Notes under the pieces: generated by a model
What the model was told of the DNA's origin: nothing
Database searches by the model: none
Seen by the model: only the letters and a program-made list of their open reading frames with translations
Translations under genes and position numbers: made by a program
NCBI GenBank assembly: GCA_963580285.1
Contig: OY757011.1
Location: forward strand, 168,354,241-168,418,240
Source: Lucinisca nassula
Taxonomy: Eukaryota > Mollusca > Bivalvia > Lucinida > Lucinidae
Direction of reading: 5' to 3'
DNA: 64,000 nt
Part shown: positions 53,201 through 59,632 of the stretch, piece after piece
Layout: each line of letters starts with the position of its first letter
How positions within the stretch are numbered: the stretch's first letter is position 1

Positions 53201-53644
53201 TTTTCTAATAAATTTCATGTTGGTGGGACGTAAAACTAAAAACTCACTCACTCACTCTAATAAATTTCTAAAAACTACTCGATTTGAGATCGAGAGGTTA
53301 CCGGTTTTATCCTCTCAAGTGCAAAGTGTAGTTTCCTTGAGCAAGAGACTTTATCCATACTGCTTAGTACTGGTTCTACCCAGGAAGAGAGAGAAAAGAG
53401 TGCAACATGGAAAATTAAAACTAGTTTACTAAATGTGTTACCCTCTATAAAGAAGGTTGATTATTATTATTATTAAAATGACCTAAATAGTGTTGACAGG
53501 GATGTAAAACCTCAATTCAAAAAACCAATACACTGCTCATATAAAGTCTTACCCACCTACTAGTAAGGCCCAGGATGTACTGCTAGGTTCCCGTGACAAG
53601 TGAAGTCTCTCGTCTGTCTCTTCCTTCACAGTAACATACACCAT
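16983..53644 (-). CDS. CYBC1: CYBC1/EROS orthologue, six coding exons, 222 aa
   Basis: Joined minus-strand coding exons: 53644-53557, 42915-42874, 28654-28581, 25454-25358, 21309-21165, 17205-16983. The total is 669 bases, 222 residues plus TAA. Every intron is GT..AG and phases agree (1,1,0,1,2). Seen in the protein: a short N-terminal beta-rich start ending RLHL; two hydrophobic segments at about residues 26-41 and 46-63; LEDWEE at 64-69; a PH-like region at about 70-164 with the motif EEKVNYFG at 115-122; and an acidic Ser/Asp/Glu tail from about 174. Known: vertebrate CYBC1 (187 aa) is an ER membrane chaperone for gp91phox-p22phox, with the same order of motifs (SWxLLVG, LEDWEE, EEKVRYFG). 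Inference: same role in oxidative burst of haemocytes. The molluscan tail is longer than in human. The match is from recalled family motifs, not from an alignment run here. Confidence 0.93.
17334..17632 (-). mobile_element. SINE, AAAC-tailed family
   Basis: About 300 bases, 3' tail (CAAA)n on the minus strand. Flanked by the target-site duplication AACAAGTTGA at 17324-17333 and 17633-17642. A G-run precedes the 5' border. Intron 5 of CYBC1. Confidence 0.85.
17633..19100. repeat. Intron 5 MITEs
   Basis: Contents: an H2-related hairpin at about 17762-17965 and an H1 MITE at about 18199-18425 (cctaagcaaacagtgcagac, then a palindromic gatcagactgctcc hairpin). The rest is unassigned. Confidence 0.6.
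19100..20190. repeat. Degenerate 125-base tandem array cut by a SINE
   Basis: Diverged units of about 120-130 bases carry accatcaatatatctcaaag and gttgtggttcttgctcatg. They are seen before 19536 and again after 19866, so the array predates the SINE at 19549. Confidence 0.6.
19549..19865 (+). mobile_element. SINE, AAAC-tailed family
   Basis: Full-length copy on the plus strand with an AAAC tail. Exact 12-base target-site duplication CATGGTGATCAT at 19537-19548 and 19866-19877. Confidence 0.88.
20192..20470 (-). mobile_element. SINE, AAAC-tailed family, 5' truncated
   Basis: Same family with a T-rich tail at left. CACCTTG occurs at both borders (20185-20191, 20471-20477). It abuts the MITE that begins here. 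Confidence 0.75.
20471..20940 (+). mobile_element. Hairpin MITE, inverted copy at 62230-62705
   Basis: About 470 bases. It ends in a stem around cttgatatcaagtttatcag / ctgataaacttgatatcaa with a gaagcc arm. The reverse-complement copy lies at the other end of the window. Confidence 0.7.
21165..21309 (-). CDS. CYBC1: CYBC1 exon 5
   Basis: Acceptor tattttcag, donor gtaagtttc, 145 bases, phase 1 to phase 2. It encodes VVNLPDVAGV, the diagnostic EEKVNYFG and VVLDLSTG, which match the most conserved stretch of CYBC1. Confidence 0.93.
21310..22422. repeat. Intron 4 MITEs
   Basis: Contents: an H1 MITE at about 21442-21610 with an almost perfect hairpin at cctgaaggagcagtctgatc, and a hairpin at 21799-21883 with 40-base arms around gagcgctagcg. 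The rest is unassigned. Confidence 0.65.
22423..24679 (-). mobile_element. tRNA-derived SINE split by a LINE
   Basis: The tRNA-like head (24667 downward, box B read in reverse as ggaatcgaacc on the plus strand) and body run to about 24397. The SINE tail (aactccattac and AAAC repeats) is at 22435-22465. ATCAGCTAAGTC at 22423-22434 and ATCAGCTAGGTC at 24668-24679 flank the whole unit as a 12-base target-site duplication with one mismatch. The LINE lies between. Confidence 0.8.
22466..24396 (-). pseudogene. Non-LTR retrotransposon, frameshifted reverse-transcriptase ORF
   Basis: Minus-strand pieces in different frames: 24406-23960 (linker and RT start, KTGKAPGPSGI), 23932-23675 (FPGRGTTDAI; motif A FVDLEKAFDRVPR), 23745-23038 (VHQGAVLSPLLF; catalytic LYADDL; then a C-x2-C zinc-finger-like segment, CAVCRTG...CNGCKIWVHKKC) and 22917-22492 (RRLCWYGHV, GPGRPKMTW). 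At least two frame changes and a missing N-terminal endonuclease make it dead. It ends in a short GAT-repeat tail. Clade not assigned. It lies in intron 4, same strand as CYBC1. Confidence 0.9.
24680..25357. repeat. Two H2 hairpin MITEs before exon 4
   Basis: One decayed copy at about 24950-25100 and one intact at about 25096-25318. The intact copy has AACCCTTGTCCTGCTG at the left, a ggataagggct-like right end and the catctgatctggatctacac hairpin. The second ends only about 40 bases from exon 4. Confidence 0.7.
25358..25454 (-). CDS. CYBC1: CYBC1 exon 4
   Basis: Acceptor tatttcag, donor gtgagtatt, 97 bases, phase 0 to phase 1. It encodes ECDFNKKTGELRLKR and onward to YKDNV, the first strands of the PH-like domain. 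The K-TG-L pattern corresponds to the family's DKSTGKVVL segment. Confidence 0.92.
25690..25883. mobile_element. gttctaacgag foldback MITE, split by HINE
   Basis: Flank ccccacttttatattgt, arms ttttcttatttctgctc / gagcagaaatagga, centre ccttgccgaggcggttc. Its right flank (tgtataggcgcgttg) reappears after 28300, so the F1 element at 25884 inserted within it. Confidence 0.75.
25884..28243 (+). mobile_element. HINE-like element, family F1, terminal stem lost
   Basis: The 5' end acaagagggcccaatggcc leads to gctcatctg. The core has about twelve units of roughly 170 bases (ctaagctctgggccttatgg; ggcaggatttatgtaggtg). A short ACGG microsatellite follows, then gtgatcacaaaagctaaaa; the GGTGAGC stem is missing. 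A 5'-truncated AAAC-tailed SINE sits at about 25975-26158. Intron 3 of CYBC1, antisense to it. Confidence 0.78.
28244..28580. other. Intron 3 end with T/G homopolymers
   Basis: A T-run followed by a long G-run lies at about 28268-28292, then the displaced flank of the foldback MITE. Nothing else is recognised before the exon 3 donor. Confidence 0.5.
28581..28654 (-). CDS. CYBC1: CYBC1 exon 3, second membrane segment
   Basis: Acceptor atgttccag, donor gtacgtac, 74 bases, phase 1 to phase 0. It encodes DPVLWKIVYVSLG through SCLEDWE, i.e. transmembrane segment 2 and the family hallmark LEDWE(E) at its cytosolic end. Confidence 0.92.
28678..28904. mobile_element. H3 hairpin MITE
   Basis: Termini taacccattttgtactgg and ggtacaaaaagggttaa form a TIR. 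The interior has ggcaaacagtgcaagccc and an imperfect hairpin at cttctgatcagg. Starts 24 bases upstream of exon 3. Confidence 0.75.
28930..29388. mobile_element. Two tRNA-derived SINEs, inverted and tail to tail
   Basis: The plus copy is at about 28930-29135 (box B-like ggtttgatccc). The minus copy is at about 29185-29388 (ctggcaggtatcgaac). Between them is a T-run then a G-run at about 29150-29183. Both are decayed members of the family at 54528. Confidence 0.65.
29389..30761. repeat. H2 MITE, TTAA MITE, then unassigned DNA
   Basis: H2 copy at about 29536-29715. A TIR element at 29893-30135 starts ttaaagggaaatgg and ends ccattccccttaa, with a gaaagaatttgctcct hairpin inside. 30137-30761 shows nothing recognisable. 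Confidence 0.6.
31787..32093 (-). mobile_element. SINE, AAAC-tailed family
   Basis: Full-length with an exact 13-base target-site duplication CTAAACGCCAAAT at 31774-31786 and 32094-32106. It breaks one core unit of the surrounding element. Confidence 0.9.
33957..35440 (-). pseudogene. DDE_Tnp_4-type transposase with SWIM finger, left copy
   Basis: Minus-strand fragments in order: AVADG with a deletion just after it, HKGRPLLKPMML-like segment, LTVLGPYLADGKN, FIVDRGFRDVTD (second Asp), then after a SINE PHFLKKKEKQHS, RWVVESAYGRIKQWK (candidate catalytic Glu), NAFRPPL, and C-terminal GWFCTCKSGARVVGCCAHIA, a CxC..CxH SWIM-type finger. Stops and frameshifts break it; the N-terminus is absent. Family is IS5/PIF-like by the DDE_Tnp_4 pattern; finer assignment is open. 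Confidence 0.82.
34784..35091 (+). mobile_element. SINE, AAAC-tailed family, inside transposase
   Basis: Exact 11-base target-site duplication ACAATCATTAA at 34773-34783 and 35092-35102. It splits the left transposase copy after the second catalytic Asp. Confidence 0.9.
35480..36906 (+). pseudogene. DDE_Tnp_4-type transposase with SWIM finger, right copy
   Basis: Plus-strand pieces: an N-terminal region with a 118-base tandem duplication (35518-35635 and about 35638-35755), then FGVKKTTCSKAI, VADGTYVYIEKS (first Asp), KPMMLVATDGYILTVLGPYL, IVDRGF (second Asp), PHFLKKKEKQHS. The Glu-bearing RWVVES segment is replaced by unrelated sequence (about 36340-36600). The SWIM finger and acidic C-terminus follow to the stop at about 36903. 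Dead copy with a defect different from its partner. Confidence 0.8.
38264..39180 (+). repeat. Decayed minisatellite without termini
   Basis: Diverged units built on gtgaccttgaccttaag and caaagtttaatgaaaat, with shared motifs gtaatgatat and ttgtaccaag. Probably the core of an older HINE-like element; no ends seen. Confidence 0.55.
39181..42325 (+). mobile_element. HINE-like element, family F1, split by a TIR element
   Basis: The 5' end is acaagagggcccagagggcc. About nine 167-base units of the gaagcttcataccaaatat type lie at 39230-40730. After the nested TIR element come an ACGC microsatellite and the full 3' stem with taaaaa. Intron 2. Confidence 0.82.
40771..42097. mobile_element. 1.33 kb TIR element with TA duplication
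   Basis: The left end CCGTAAAATTTCGGCTATAA and the right end (reverse complement) CCGTAAAAATTCGGCTATAA form a TIR of about 26 bases. TA flanks both sides (40769-40770, 42098-42099) and the host repeat reads straight through without it (compare 6610 and 49230). No transposase frame. TA duplication suggests mobilisation by a Tc1/mariner/pogo-type enzyme (inference). Confidence 0.88.
42325..42470 (+). mobile_element. Minimal F3 HINE, no core
   Basis: About 145 bases: 5' actagaaatgtatcc, 3' gacagggacataaaaa-like end. It lacks the minisatellite core and abuts the terminus of the preceding F1 element. Confidence 0.65.
42471..42873. other. Intron 2 start, unassigned
   Basis: No repeat, hairpin or gene recognised between the F3 remnant and the exon 2 donor. 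Confidence 0.4.
42874..42915 (-). CDS. CYBC1: CYBC1 exon 2, 42-base microexon
   Basis: Acceptor atttgcag and donor gtaagattt enclose 42 bases, phase 1 in and out. It encodes the core of the first membrane segment (FCAFGFGAALYGN). It is far too short to be seen as an ORF and is recognised only because the flanking exons need it in frame. Confidence 0.9.
42916..44925. repeat. Intron 1 MITE cluster
   Basis: Contents: H1-like hairpins at about 43050-43135 and 43790-43880; H2 copies at about 43206-43408 and 43973-44190 (opposite orientations); an internally deleted H3 at about 44303-44444; a TTAA MITE at 44441-44683 (ttaaggggaattgg ... ccattcccctta) overlapping the H3 end; and a decayed H1 at about 44685-44870. 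Confidence 0.7.
44926..45147 (+). mobile_element. Short F2 HINE
   Basis: About 222 bases: 5' acaagagcactgcatgcggg then GCTCAGCTG; 3' CAGCCGAGC then taaaaa. Essentially the two ends with a minimal interior; the counterpart of the large F2 element at 1838. Confidence 0.75.
46148..47772 (+). mobile_element. F1 HINE, first of a tandem pair, no terminal stem
   Basis: 5' acaagagggccattatggcc, about eight 167-base units, then gtgatcctaatataaaac where the stem should be; the next F1 5' end follows at once. Confidence 0.78.
47773..49443 (+). mobile_element. F1 HINE, second of the tandem pair
   Basis: 5' acaagaggaccatgatggcc, about eight units of the same core, ACGC microsatellite, 3' stem with one base lost (gtgacggtgagctaa). 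The host element resumes as aaagtaggtca directly after it. Confidence 0.8.
50769..52297 (-). mobile_element. 5'-truncated LINE with an open reverse-transcriptase frame
   Basis: An uninterrupted frame at 52292-51072 (about 406 codons) begins inside RT motif B (LGPLLFLIYINDI). It continues with catalytic FADDTSLYL, thumb-like HKHLGTFLSNNG, FIRPVLEYADVVWDN, the WETLEELR region, FIPATIRLWND and a C-terminal Cys/His cluster (CICGAIETTKHFFLECQRF). A 3' region with an AG microsatellite (51010-51030) runs to 50769. It is a jockey/CR1-like non-LTR element by general pattern. The endonuclease and most of RT are lost through 5' truncation. It is inserted in a core unit of the surrounding element. The clean frame implies a recent arrival. 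Confidence 0.9.
52771..52998 (+). mobile_element. tRNA-derived SINE, second family
   Basis: Box A-like tggcctagtggttaag and box B-like ggttcgagcc, with a long extra arm between, as in Ser/Leu tRNA. The tail is aaaaccaaaaccaaaaa. Target-site duplication GACCTACATTTT at 52758-52769 and 52999-53010. Confidence 0.85.
53221..53556. repeat. SINE-like remnant with ATT tail
   Basis: A segment with tcgagaggttaccgg (weak box B) and ending in an ATT-repeat at 53461-53475 resembles a decayed SINE. The rest before the exon 1 donor is unassigned. Confidence 0.4.
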
Positions 53645-53666
53645 AGCTAGGTCTGGCTAATCGGAG
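53557..53666 (-). CDS. CYBC1: CYBC1 coding exon 1 (start codon exon)
   Basis: Start ATG is at 53644-53642; codons 1-29 plus one base follow, then donor gtgggt. The start was chosen because it places RLHL and the SWALLVG motif at nearly the same distance from Met as in vertebrate CYBC1. Directly upstream, a pyrimidine-rich stretch ending ttttcag (53667-53673) is a plausible acceptor, so 53645-53666 is probably 5' UTR joined to an unseen leader exon. Confidence 0.9.
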
Positions 53667-53860
53667 CTGAAAAGATAATTGATTATCATTCCTGTCATTG
53701 TGATCGATAATCGATTAGTAATCACTGAAGATTTGGTCATAATTTCACCTGTCTGGCTTTCTGTCTGAGCATGACTCGTACCATATGCTGTACTTTGCCA
53801 TATGTATTTGAACAGATAGGCCTGAGCAAACAGTGTAGACCCAGGTGAGATGCCGTAGAA
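53667..53860. other. Immediate upstream flank of CYBC1 exon 1
   Basis: A probable intron begins at the ttttcag acceptor. An H1 fragment (gagcaaacagtgtagaccc) lies at about 53822-53850. No promoter can be assigned. Confidence 0.4.
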
Positions 53861-55130
53861 TAATAATAATAATAATGATTTTATTTAACGAGGAACACAC
53901 AGTTGGTAGTACCAAGCTTCCCTGAGGCCCTCAAAAAATACATATAACTGAATCTGACTGATGTTGTCAAGATGATCATTCTGAGCAAGTTTGAAGATGA
54001 GAAAAAACATATACAAACATATATTATACATATATACAATTTATACAGAATGAGTAGAAAAAATTTCTTTAACCCATTTGGTACCACAAACCCCAAAAAG
54101 GGCAACTGAAAGACAGTGCAGGCCCAGATCAGATGCCACAGACTGTGGCGTCTGATCAGGTCCTACATTGAATGCAACAAGTCGAGCCATTTTCCAGACA
54201 AGTTTTGTTGAAAACACATCCGGACAGTCCCAAACTTTGAATGGACCCATGCTACATATTAGATGGAAGATTCCATTTGGTACAAAAAGGGTTAATGATT
54301 ACAATAAGTTTATCAGAAGCAAGGTGTTCTAGTTGTCACTGATTTTCTTCCACCTTATATATCTTTGCTTGAATGCTTCCAAACTGGGAGCATTTCTGAC
54401 AGAATCAGGGAGGGTGTTCCATATCTTTGGCCCAGAGTATGCTAGACTCTTTCAAAAATTTCCAGGTATGGTTTTGGAATGTACAGAGTTGAGCTAGTAG
54501 ATGATCTTAGATTTACTTGATGTATACGCCGGCCTCAGTGGCTCAGTCGGATGCGCGTCTGACTGGTGATCAAGAGGACGCGGGTTCGACTCCCGCCGGG
54601 GTCGGCAACATTCTTTCATGGAGATTGATCATGAAATCTTTTCTACGGTCCTTCTCTCCCTTCCGCTGATTCAAGAAAGGCAGCTGTCAGTTTCTGGCGA
54701 AAGAATGTGCACTGTACTGGTTAACCGCTTACGTATAAGCCTGCACAGGAAAGTGTTGAGAGGTAAACTGACCGGCTCAAAAATGACCTTAATAGTGTTG
54801 ACTGGGCCGTAAAACTCCAATACAAACAAACAAACAAAACTTGATGCATACTCTGAGTGTGTGTAAATTTATTGCTTATATATGAAGGAGAAAGATTATG
54901 CATTGCTTTATACATCAAAATTGCCTTGTGATAGGCAACTCTTTCATCAAATCTGATCCACCCTAAAGCTGTAAACAGGTCATTTGATGGTGTGTTTATA
55001 TCTGCATCTAAGATTAATCTTGCTGCGCGTTTTTGAAACTTGATGACTCTTTCAATGTCTGTAGCACTGCAATTTCCCCAAATTGTGCAACAATAGTCTA
55101 AATGGGGAAAAATAAATGCATTGAAGAACA
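53861..55130 (-). pseudogene. LINE 3' remnant, interrupted by a MITE and a SINE
   Basis: The AAT-repeat tail at 53861-53876 precedes gattttatttaacgagg, a LINE-like 3' end on the minus strand. Coding fragments are YCCTIWGNC, RAARLILDADINTPSNDLF, MYKAMHNLSPSYISNKF before the SINE, then LAYSGPKIWNTLPDSVR after it, which is the typical RT C-terminal region. An H3 MITE sits at 54071-54296. A stretch at about 53955-54001 matches the gtcaagatgatcattctg module of the HINE cores. Confidence 0.8.
54528..54838 (+). mobile_element. tRNA-derived SINE, full length
   Basis: Box A tggctcagtcgg, box B gggttcgactcc, body with attctttcatggagattg, tail in AAAC. Target-site duplication ACTTGATG(T/C)ATAC at 54515-54527 and 54839-54851. 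Reference copy for the family at 22423 and 28930. Confidence 0.92.
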
Positions 55131-56935
55131 GTTTTCGAGAATGTTACAAATCCGTTATGTAACGGACTGAAATGTTACATAACGGGATTCTGTTGAGCCG
55201 TTACGTTACATTTCACTTTTTTTGCTTGAAACAAGATGTAATGAGAATCTGTTACGGTTCTGCTACGTAACGGAATGAAACATTACAAGACAGGACTGAA
55301 CATATATGTTTTCTTGTTTCTGTTACAAATCTGTTACGTAACGGACTGAAACGTTACGTAACAGGATTCTGTTACGCCGTAACGTTTCACTTTTATTTGC
55401 TTGAAACAAGATGTAATGAAAATCTGTTGCAGTTCTGTTACGTAACGGACTGAAACGTTACGAAAAGGACTGTAACATATATGTTTTCTTGTTTCTGTTA
55501 CAAATCCGTTACGTAACGGACTGAAACATTACGTAACAGGATTCTGTTACGCCCTTACGTTACGTTTCACTTTTTTTTCTTGAAACAAGATGTAAGGAGA
55601 ATCTGTTACAGTTCTGTTATGTAACAGAATGAAACGTTACGAAACAGGACTGTAACATAATTGTTTTCTTGTTTCTGTTACAAATCTGTTACTTACTGAA
55701 ATGTTACATAACGGGATTCTGTTACGCCGTTCCATTACATTTCACTTTTTTTGCTTGAAACAAGATGTAAAACTGTAATGAGAATCTGTTACAGTTCTGT
55801 TACATAACGGAATGAAACATTACAAAAAAGGACTGTAACATAATTGTTTTCTTGTTTCTGTTACAAATCTGTTACCTAACGGACTGAAACGTTATGTAAC
55901 AGGATTCTGTTACGCCCTTTCTGTTTCACTTTTTTTGATTGAAACAAGATGTAATGAGAATCTGTTACAGTTCTGTTATGTAACGGAATGAAACGTTACG
56001 AAACAGGACTGTAACCTAGTTGTTTTCTTGTTTCTGTTACAAATCCCTTATGTAACGGACTGGAACATTATGTAACAGGATTCTGTTACGCCGTTACATT
56101 ACGTTTCACTTTTTATGGCTTGAAACAAGATGTAATGAGAATCTGTTACAGTTCTGTTACGTAACGGACTGAAACGTTACGAAACAGGACTGTAACAAAG
56201 TTGTTTTCTTGTTTCTGTTACAAATCCATTACGTAACGGACTGAAATGTTACGTAACGGGATTCTGTTACGCCGTTACGTTACATTTCACTTTGTTTTGC
56301 TTGAAATAAGATGTAAAGAGAATCTGTTACAGTTTTGTTACTTAACGGACTGAAACATACTTGTTTCTTGATTCTGTTACAAATCTGTTACGTAACAGGA
56401 TTCTGTTACCCTGTTACGTTACATTTCACTTTTTTTTACTTGAAACAAGATGTAAGGAAAATCTGTTACAGTTCTGTTACGTAACAGAATGAAACCTTAC
56501 GAAACAGGACTATACCATACATGTGTTTTCTTGTTTCTGTTCCAAATCCTTTACGTAACGGGACTGGACCGTTACATAACGGGATTCTGTTACGCCGTTA
56601 CGTTACCATATATGTGTTTTCTTGTTTCTGTTACAAATCCATTACGTAACAGGACTGGAACGTTATGTAACGGGATTCTGTTATGCAGTTACGTTACGTT
56701 TCACTTTTTTTAGCTTGAAACAAGATGTAATGAGAATCTGTTACAGTTCTGTTACGTAACAGAATGAAACGTTACGAAACAGGACTGTAACATATATGTT
56801 GTCTTGTTTCTGTTACAAAACCGTTACCTAACAGACTGAAAAGTTACATAACGGGATACATATATGTTTTCTTGTTTCTGTTACAAATGTGTTACGAAAC
56901 GGACTGAAACGTTTCGTAACAAGACTTTAACTCCT
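55131..56935. repeat. Satellite of about 180 bases built on GTTACGTAAC
   Basis: About ten units; tgttttcttgtttctgttac recurs at about 55305, 55483, 55660, 55846, 56022 and 56203. Each unit carries two to five copies of the palindrome GTTACGTAAC or one-base variants, alternating with gaaacgttacg and cttgaaacaagatgtaa. Later units are shortened (56358, 56525, 56612). No termini identified. Confidence 0.9.
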
Positions 56936-58505
56936 ATTTATACTGGAACTAGTTCTATATAAGGATACAGTCACAAACAATTCGTTACACGTTACGTTAC
57001 AGAAAAACATGTCCACCTCTAGGGCTGCGTAGATTTTGTGCAATATATGACTTCTGGGATTTCCTGCTTGCTTTCCTACATGTACACTGAAGTAACTGAA
57101 CCCATCTGAAAAAGGGTCTACTCTTGAAGGACAGAATTTGCACAAGAGGAGCAAATTCTTTCGAATAATTGAATTATCGTAATGATCCTAAATATTGGGG
57201 CAAGCAGGCCAAAGCAAACAGTACAGACCCAGATCAGACGGCTCCTAAACTTAAGATTTTATGAGAATTACAACCAAGTTCTCAAGGTGTCCCAATTTTT
57301 AGGATTTTTATTTTTTATGGTAATGATTTCTTTTTTTCTATTTTTTTTTTTTGGAATTACTGATTTAGATGTCAATGTAAGCAACTCTGCTTCTGAGACA
57401 CATTTTTTACGGCGTAGCCGTTATAGTTTTGCTTTTGTCCTAAATTTTTCGTTATTCCATTGGTCAATAAAACCACATGTCCAAGGAGATGACCATTTCA
57501 TTGGTCAATGATTTGCATAAATAAATCTACTCAAAAATACGACAGTTTACTGAAGTTTTAACCTAGGAAATGTTTCGTTTTTTATGTGAGACATGAATGA
57601 AAAATATATACAGTTTCGGCTTGCTCACCGTCTTGTCCTTTGATGACCATACGTCATATGTATAATTGTGTTTCTAGTGAATTCTGTAACTGCTGTGGTG
57701 AATAGCTATTTTGACCTAATTTCACGTGGTTGGTCTATATAGCGAAAGGAACCATTTCTCGAAAGGAAGGTTCCTTTCGCGAAAGGAAGAATTTTCTGCG
57801 AAAGGAATTGTTTGTTTGATTTGAGGTTTAACGTCCCCATCAACACTGTGTAAGTCATTTTGGAGACGTTGCTTCCAAGTTTGTGGGACTTTTACCCGAC
57901 ATTGAGATGAAATGACACCCCAAGCCCTGTTGCCCAATGAAACCAATACAGAGATATAGCATGACAAAAGCATGTAATAATCGCATTACAAATTGACAGA
58001 TGTTTAATTTACAATATATGCTAAATAAAAGTTGCAGTGTATCATTTGTCTTCAGCATACTTTATGTCCTCCATTTTAACACAAAATGGACATTTTCGAA
58101 TATCGTTAATGTTATATAAATTCTGAAAAGGAATAAGTGTAATTTGAGTTTTAATTAGGTGCACATAAGATCAAGTTTCCGTCCGTTTGTCTGCCCGTCC
58201 GTTTGTTCGTCCGCCTATGCGTTTACGTTCACCATAGCGACAACCCTAAATGTTAACCCTAGAATTTGTGTTCAAAAACAGTAAATGATAACGTTTTCTT
58301 ATTTGTTGTGCATATACTTGAGATCATATGCTCTTGAAATGAGGTCATGTTTTTAACCTTGACCTTTTACATTGACCTTAGCTCAAAGAGGCGGGACACC
58401 GCCCTCTGCAAAGCTATTTTTCCTCGCGTGACATCTGAATTGTTTGAATACAGTAAACCAGTTCATAGCCAGACAATTGTTGCTGTCACTATTGTAGCTC
58501 ATATT
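56936..58505. repeat. Mixed repeats upstream of the gene
   Basis: Contents: an H1 fragment at about 57172-57320 next to a gaatttgctcc hairpin; a T-run near 57340; a CGAAAGGAA-repeat palindrome at about 57735-57805; a partial AAAC-tailed SINE at about 57806-57950; and a GTCCGTCC-rich stretch at 58175-58205. No gene. Confidence 0.55.
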
Positions 58506-59632
58506 GCACGACCCGCAGAAAAAGCGACCGACTGAAGTCGGTTGATTTTCTAAGAGTGCCCTAAAATCACCGTGTCATTCTCTCAGTCTGTCTGTCCGTC
58601 CGTAACCCGTTTGTGAAAATTGGTGATAGTGACTTAACCGCTTGGAATATTTAAACAATTTTTGGCATACTGATAGATATCAATGAGATCTAACCAATGA
58701 ACTTACGAAATATTACATTCCATTTAGTATAGCCTCGCCGAGGCGAAAAATGTGAAAATTTTCGAACTGCTTCTCCTCGGAAACCGTTGGGCCGATTGAA
58801 GTCAAATTTCATATGGAGCCTCTATGGGATGGGGGAAACCAAAATTTGCTCATGGGGTCCAGGTCACATGACCCAAATGGCCGCCAAGCCATATATGGTC
58901 TGTCTGTCTGTCCGTCCGTAACCCGTTTGTGAAAATTGGTGATAGTGACTTAACCGCTTGGAATATTTAAACAATTTTTGGCATACTGATAGTATCAATG
59001 AGGTCTAACCAATGAACTTGCGAAAGATTACATTCCATTTAGTATAGCCTCGCCGAGGCGAAAAATGTGAAAATTTTCGAACTGCTTCTCCTCGGAAAAC
59101 GTTGGGCCGATTAAGGTCAAATTTCATATGGAGCCTCTATGGGATGGAGGAAACCAAAATTTGCTGATGGGGTCCAGGTCCCATGACCAAAATGGCCGCC
59201 AAGCCATATATGGTAAAAACCCTTCAAAATAGTCTTCTCCAGAACCACTTGGCAGATTTCCACGAAACTTGATAAATAACATCTGGGACGTACGCCCATC
59301 ATAAATTGCTAAAATGGTGATCCTGGGTTGACCTTGACCTTCTTTGTGCCTAGGTCAAACTTTGACACATATGCTTTTGTATTGGAAAAGTGAGAATTCA
59401 TTCTATCCTGCAAACGATTCAGAATACAGTACTAAAGTATTAGATATATTTTTGCTCCTTACGATAAGGCGCATTTATTGGGGGAACCGTAAGTATTAGA
59501 TATATTTTTGCTCCTTACGATAAGGCGCATTTATTGGGGGAACCGTTTTAGGTCCAGGTCACGTGACCAAAATGGCCGCCATACCCATATATGGTAACAC
59601 TCATAAAGCTAAAAGCATCCGGCGGGTCGTGC
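58506..59632. mobile_element. Possible HINE-like family F4
   Basis: GCACGACCCGC at about 58506 and GCGGGTCGTGC at about 59622 form an exact 11-base inverted pair. Between them is a direct duplication of about 315 bases (58586-58897, 58898-59216) rich in GTCTGTCCGTCC. A palindrome cttcagctgaag follows the right end. Outer termini unclear. Confidence 0.55.
59435..59546. repeat. Perfect 56-base tandem duplication
   Basis: Two identical copies of aagtattagatat ... gggggaaccgt lie side by side, so the event is recent. Confidence 0.9.

Larger units (their letters stand above)
45184..53220. mobile_element. H3 MITE split by the 7.9 kb HINE
   Basis: The left half is 45184-45293 (aacccattttacacag ... 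gatcagagcaacac) and the right part is about 53187-53220 (gttcatccattttctaataa). Joined, they read as the standard H3 order, which fixes both borders of the inserted F1 element. Confidence 0.7.

Noticed and set aside
54528..54610. A functional tRNA gene
   Set aside because: Boxes A and B are present but the segment continues into a SINE body with an AAAC tail and target-site duplication; no intact cloverleaf end.
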